From Chlamydiota bacterium (GTDB taxonomy: Bacteria > Chlamydiota > Chlamydiia > Chlamydiales > JAJFMB01), in the NCBI GenBank assembly GCA_021772355.1, contig JAJFMB010000228.1, positions 1-8,752 of the forward strand: a DNA stretch of 8,752 nucleotides, given 5' to 3'. This document shows positions 6,393-8,752 of the stretch, in pieces. The notes under the pieces are model-generated. The model was not told the origin of the DNA, did not search any database, and saw only the letters and a list, made by a program, of their open reading frames with translations. The position numbers and the translations under genes were made by a program. Each line of letters starts with the position of its first letter. The stretch's first letter is position 1.

Positions 6393-6398
6393 TATAAT
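6393..6398 (+). promoter_or_regulatory. Perfect -10 box just upstream of the TPR gene
   Basis: TATAAT lies 13 nt before the ATG at 6412. TTGCCG at 6367-6372 is a possible -35, but the 20-nt spacer is too long for a good promoter. Transcription from here would start about 7 nt before the ATG, giving a nearly leaderless mRNA and cutting into GGGG (6403-6406), the only ribosome-site-like element. Confidence 0.35.
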
Positions 6399-6411
6399 TA
6401 CCGGGGTTTCG

Positions 6412-8394
6412 ATGAGAAAAATAGCATTTTTATCAGTAGGCGTAGGTTGTAGTCTCTTTTTCTTAATGACAACGCTATATCTTATTTCCACACATAATGC
6501 CGATCGCAATCAAGATTATTTAGCTCATATTGAAGAGCAGCAGCACATCATGGAAGCCGAAGAATTAATTGCCAGTGGCTTGACCGATGAGGCGATCGAA
6601 ATCATCCAACACTACAAAAGTCAAATTGAAAATGATGCTCCCACAGCAGGACAATGGACAGAACTGTTTATCAACACCTGCCTTGCTAAAGATGACGTGG
6701 AACAACTCACTATCTTGTTCGAATACAATCCAGACGCTTTTATCGAACACGAAAACGCAGCTTTACTGGTAGCCCAATACTACCTAAACCACCACCAATA
6801 CCAAGCTTATCAAGTCTTAAGAAGTTATTGGCAAGGATTTGAAAATCAAGACGATAAGTGGTTTTTTCTAGATGCAGATCTCCTCGTCATGACTGGACAG
6901 AACGAAAAGGCAATTCGATTCCTTAATTCACACACCTTCACAGGAGAGATCGACGTAGGACGCTTGCTGCGCCTTGCAGAACTCTCAAAAGAGAGCAATC
7001 CCAAAGAAGCGTGGAACTACCTTACAAAGGCCAAAAAGAAAGATCCTCGCAACGCCACAGTCAGGCTGTATTGCGCCAACATTCTCGAATCCCTTGGAAA
7101 TCATCATGATGCCTTAGCAGAATATCATGAACTCGCCACCCTCGACTCCAATAATTCAGCCATTCAAGATCAAATAGCTCTCTTTCACCTGCGTCAAAAT
7201 AATTACGATGACGCCCTACACCATTGGTCAAAAAACCTCAACGAAAACAGCTCTGATGAAACCTGGCTCAATTTTCTGTTCTGGAACAAGGTCGCAAAAC
7301 CCCATCATGTCAAGATGACAGAGCAGCTCATTCCCAACAGCACAATGGACTCCTATATCCGTTATCTCGCCGCGCTTAAGCCAGGAGAATACTGGAATCA
7401 AGAAGCATTTGCAGCTCTTCCCAACGCCAAAGAGATTCAAGCAACTCAACAAAGCGCCTATTGGTTAAAACTTGTCTCCGCCCTCAAAAACAACCGCACG
7501 CGTGACGCTTGGAAAATGCTGAAAACAAATCAATTCTACTCCACCTCCTGGAACCCCGAACTAGAAAAAAATCTAAGATATCTATTGATGTATCGCGGGC
7601 TCGGAACCGGAGAAACAATTGACGGCGCCGAAAGCTTAGCACTGCTCAATCCCGAACATCGTGGTGACTTCACTCCTATCCTCAACTGTTTAGCCTACCA
7701 CGCACAACCCGGCTATCCTGCTATTGAAACCTCCGATAAACTCGACACCTTTTTGCATAGCCCAGCAGCCATTGCCGCAATCTTCCTACAAGCAGGTTGG
7801 AATGAGACAGCTCTTCAAGTCTTCCCAATGCATTCCCCTCCAGCATACACGCCGGATTGGGTCAACGTAGATTTAATTTCCACCCTCGCAAAAAATCGTA
7901 CCATCACCAAAGCAATTGAATATGCTTCCACCCTCGAACCCACACAACGCCTTCCCGAAGTCGTAATGGACCTCTACGAACAAGTCCAAGCCTCTGAAAA
8001 GGAAAAATTTGCCCTCAATCAACTCATCCGACAAAACAACGAAATTGCCTTTCGCGTTGCCAACTTACTCACACATGTTCTTATTGATCATGAAGAGCTT
8101 TCCGACGCAAAAAAAATGATCTATTCACAAAAACAACTTTTCGAATCCACTGAAGGACAAGAAATGCTCGCTCGCATCTGCATCTACCAGGATGACCACG
8201 AGCAAGCTGCTCGCATCTACGCCACTATCGAGAACAACTCTCTCGAAGCCAAATCCTACCTTGCTAGCAAAGCCTTTAGCGAAAAAAATTGGACAAAAGC
8301 ACGCCAGCTCACAGAAGAACTACTGACCGTCTTCCCTGAAAACCCCGTGCTCCAAGAAAACATCAAAGCCATCGCCTCCGAGGAACAAGAGTAG
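6412..8394 (+). CDS. Membrane-anchored TPR-repeat protein
   Basis: The 660-aa product starts with a basic residue pair and a hydrophobic segment (IAFLSVGVGCSLFFLMTTLY, 4-23) that looks like an uncleaved anchor, so the rest probably faces the periplasm. The remainder is almost entirely helical and TPR-like. The clearest units are near 183-213, 214-247 (ATVRLYCANILESLGNHHDA at 215-234) and 248-280 (IQDQIALFHLRQNNYDDAL, 251-269), with more near the ends (50-70; 585-608, MLARICIYQDDHEQAARIY; and 610-642). The middle (about 290-560) has weaker repeats. Family knowledge: such proteins are protein-protein scaffolds; nothing here points to an enzyme. The ATG at 6412 is preferred over an in-frame TTG at 6367 because it puts the anchor at the N-terminus. 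It is transcribed away from rpoN, after the Cys-rich gene, and ends before a repeat-rich gene-free stretch. The specific role is unknown. Confidence 0.9.
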   Translation: MRKIAFLSVGVGCSLFFLMTTLYLISTHNADRNQDYLAHIEEQQHIMEAEELIASGLTDEAIEIIQHYKSQIENDAPTAGQWTELFINTCLAKDDVEQLTILFEYNPDAFIEHENAALLVAQYYLNHHQYQAYQVLRSYWQGFENQDDKWFFLDADLLVMTGQNEKAIRFLNSHTFTGEIDVGRLLRLAELSKESNPKEAWNYLTKAKKKDPRNATVRLYCANILESLGNHHDALAEYHELATLDSNNSAIQDQIALFHLRQNNYDDALHHWSKNLNENSSDETWLNFLFWNKVAKPHHVKMTEQLIPNSTMDSYIRYLAALKPGEYWNQEAFAALPNAKEIQATQQSAYWLKLVSALKNNRTRDAWKMLKTNQFYSTSWNPELEKNLRYLLMYRGLGTGETIDGAESLALLNPEHRGDFTPILNCLAYHAQPGYPAIETSDKLDTFLHSPAAIAAIFLQAGWNETALQVFPMHSPPAYTPDWVNVDLISTLAKNRTITKAIEYASTLEPTQRLPEVVMDLYEQVQASEKEKFALNQLIRQNNEIAFRVANLLTHVLIDHEELSDAKKMIYSQKQLFESTEGQEMLARICIYQDDHEQAARIYATIENNSLEAKSYLASKAFSEKNWTKARQLTEELLTVFPENPVLQENIKAIASEEQE

Positions 8395-8402
8395 CGGTAT
8401 AC

Positions 8403-8439
8403 TCTACGTTACAGTCTACGTTACACCCTACGGAGTAAC
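8403..8439 (+). repeat. Two 11-nt direct repeats and an overlapping hairpin
   Basis: TCTACGTTACA occurs at 8403-8413 and 8415-8425 (period 12). The second copy also forms the left arm of a hairpin at 8420-8439: GTTAC pairs with GTAAC, then an A-A mismatch, then CC with GG around a CTAC loop. It follows the TPR stop by 8-25 nt but has no T-run, so a terminator role is doubtful. Confidence 0.5.
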
Positions 8440-8453
8440 CATACACACGACAG

Positions 8454-8459
8454 TATAAT
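8454..8459 (+). promoter_or_regulatory. Possible -10 box before the repeat block
   Basis: TATAAT with no acceptable -35 at 16-18 nt. It overlaps a small inverted repeat (ATCGA at 8458-8462, TCGAT at 8470-8474). If active, it would transcribe the boxA-like element and the tandem array to its right. Confidence 0.22.
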
Positions 8460-8477
8460 CGACAAAATATCGATCCC

Positions 8478-8531
8478 CTGTTATTCACAATCTTACACCC
8501 TCCAAACTTGGGTGACCTTGTAAACCTCTAC
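8478..8531. repeat. 54-bp repeat, left copy
   Basis: Matches 8647-8700 at 49 of 54 positions without gaps; the central CCAAACTTGGGTGACCTTGT is identical. On the minus strand it reads VEVYKVTQVWRV followed by TAA, with an in-frame stop only a few codons upstream, so alone it is not a gene. Confidence 0.85.
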
Positions 8532-8536
8532 AGATC

Positions 8537-8546
8537 CTCTTTAACA
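8537..8546 (+). promoter_or_regulatory. boxA-like antitermination element
   Basis: CTCTTTAACA matches the core of the boxA element in bacterial rRNA leaders (TGCTCTTTAACA in E. coli) and continues with AAT as there. NusB/NusE bind boxA to allow antitermination on rRNA operons. No rRNA is present in the window; if this is real, an rRNA operon could begin beyond 8752 on the plus strand. A chance match in AT-rich DNA is possible. Confidence 0.35.
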
Positions 8547-8562
8547 ATCAAAATTGATCAAC

Positions 8563-8646
8563 CAAAGAAAGAAATTGGCCGAGAAAATAATTAACAAAGA
8601 GAGAACTAGACCAAGAAAATAATTATCAAAGAGAGAACTTGGCCGC
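8563..8646 (+). repeat. Tandem array with a 32-nt period
   Basis: Two full 32-nt units, 8577-8608 and 8609-8640, match at 28 of 32 positions. Partial units extend both ways: the core CAAAGARAGAA starts at 8563, 8595 and 8627, and GGCCG recurs at 8577 and 8641. The array ends exactly where the right 54-bp repeat begins. The units abut, without spacers. Confidence 0.8.
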
Positions 8647-8700
8647 CTGTAATTCACAAACTTATACCCACCAAACTTGGGTGACCTTGTAAACCTCAAC
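8647..8700. repeat. 54-bp repeat, right copy
   Basis: Second copy of the element at 8478-8531. On the minus strand it reads VEVYKVTQVWWV and then TAA at 8662-8664, in a frame that stays open to the window edge (29 codons). It overlaps the left arm of the hairpin at 8694-8738. Confidence 0.85.
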
Positions 8701-8738
8701 CGAAGGGGTAATGCCTGCATTATCCGCTGAGGTTGAGG
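8694..8738. other. Long interrupted hairpin at the right edge
   Basis: Outer arms CCTCAACC (8694-8701) and GGTTGAGG (8731-8738) pair perfectly. Inner arms GGGTAATG (8706-8713) and CATTATCC (8718-8725) pair with one G-T wobble around a CCTG loop, leaving a small internal loop (4 and 5 nt). No T-run is visible before the window ends. It could be a structured RNA leader, a terminator or a mobile-element end. Confidence 0.6.
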
Positions 8739-8752
8739 CTAGTGTCGGCTTT

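Larger units (their letters stand above)
8395..8752. other. Gene-free, repeat-dense stretch at the right edge
   Basis: No ORF with convincing coding features lies here. The stretch holds two 11-nt direct repeats, a TATAAT, two 54-bp repeats, a boxA-like element, a 32-nt-period array and a long hairpin, listed separately. Open frames touch the right edge on both strands but are too short to judge. Confidence 0.7.

Noticed and set aside
6367..6411. TTG as an upstream start for the TPR gene
   Set aside because: It would place 15 polar residues before the membrane anchor and overlap the promoter-like TATAAT.
7228..7452. Antisense frame within the TPR gene
   Set aside because: Short, with no signals, inside a clear long coding frame.
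8563..8646. 32-nt repeats as a CRISPR array
   Set aside because: The units abut directly with no unique spacers between them.
8694..8738. Hairpin as an integron attC site
   Set aside because: The arm ends do not fit RYYYAAC/GTTRRRY and no integrase or cassette is present.

Overview
The window most likely comes from a member of the Chlamydiae, probably an environmental lineage of the Parachlamydiales/Waddlia type rather than Chlamydia itself. The evidence is the combination of tandem TyrP/Mtr-type aromatic amino acid permeases, a double-length (548 aa) ThyX of the kind known from chlamydiae, and a sigma-54 gene, together with a moderate GC content judged by eye. The taxonomic call rests on recognising protein families, not on a search.

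Layout, left to right. On the minus strand lie two tyrP paralogs 3 nt apart: a 5' part of the downstream copy cut by the window edge (1-395) and a complete copy (399-1598). A 182-nt gap separates the complete copy from thyX (minus, 1781-3427). This gap holds an extended -10 motif, a 24-codon leader-type ORF rich in Tyr, Phe and Trp codons, and a small GNRA-capped hairpin, so it could be a regulatory leader for the permeases. Divergent from thyX is a plus-strand gene (3563-4447) for an unrecognised HELVH protein with membrane segments. It overlaps the end of rpoN (minus, 4432-5880) tail to tail by 16 bp. Divergent from rpoN is a small plus-strand ORF (6020-6289) for a secreted, basic protein with eight cysteines. 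A 10-bp inverted repeat follows it, then a 660-aa TPR protein with one N-terminal membrane anchor (6412-8394).

The last 358 nt (8395-8752) hold no clear gene but are full of structure: two 11-nt direct repeats, two copies of a 54-bp repeat (49/54 identical), a boxA-like CTCTTTAACA, a 32-nt-period tandem array between the two 54-bp copies, and a long interrupted hairpin at the right edge. This could be the leader of an RNA operon, or a gene 3' end with duplicated debris, continuing beyond the window.

Functionally the genes cover aromatic amino acid uptake, dTMP synthesis, sigma-54 transcription and several envelope proteins. Only the two tyrP genes look like a shared operon. The most interesting points are the complementary loss of ThyX motifs in the two halves of one chain, the aromatic leader ORF, the cysteine-rich secreted protein and the repeat-dense right edge.
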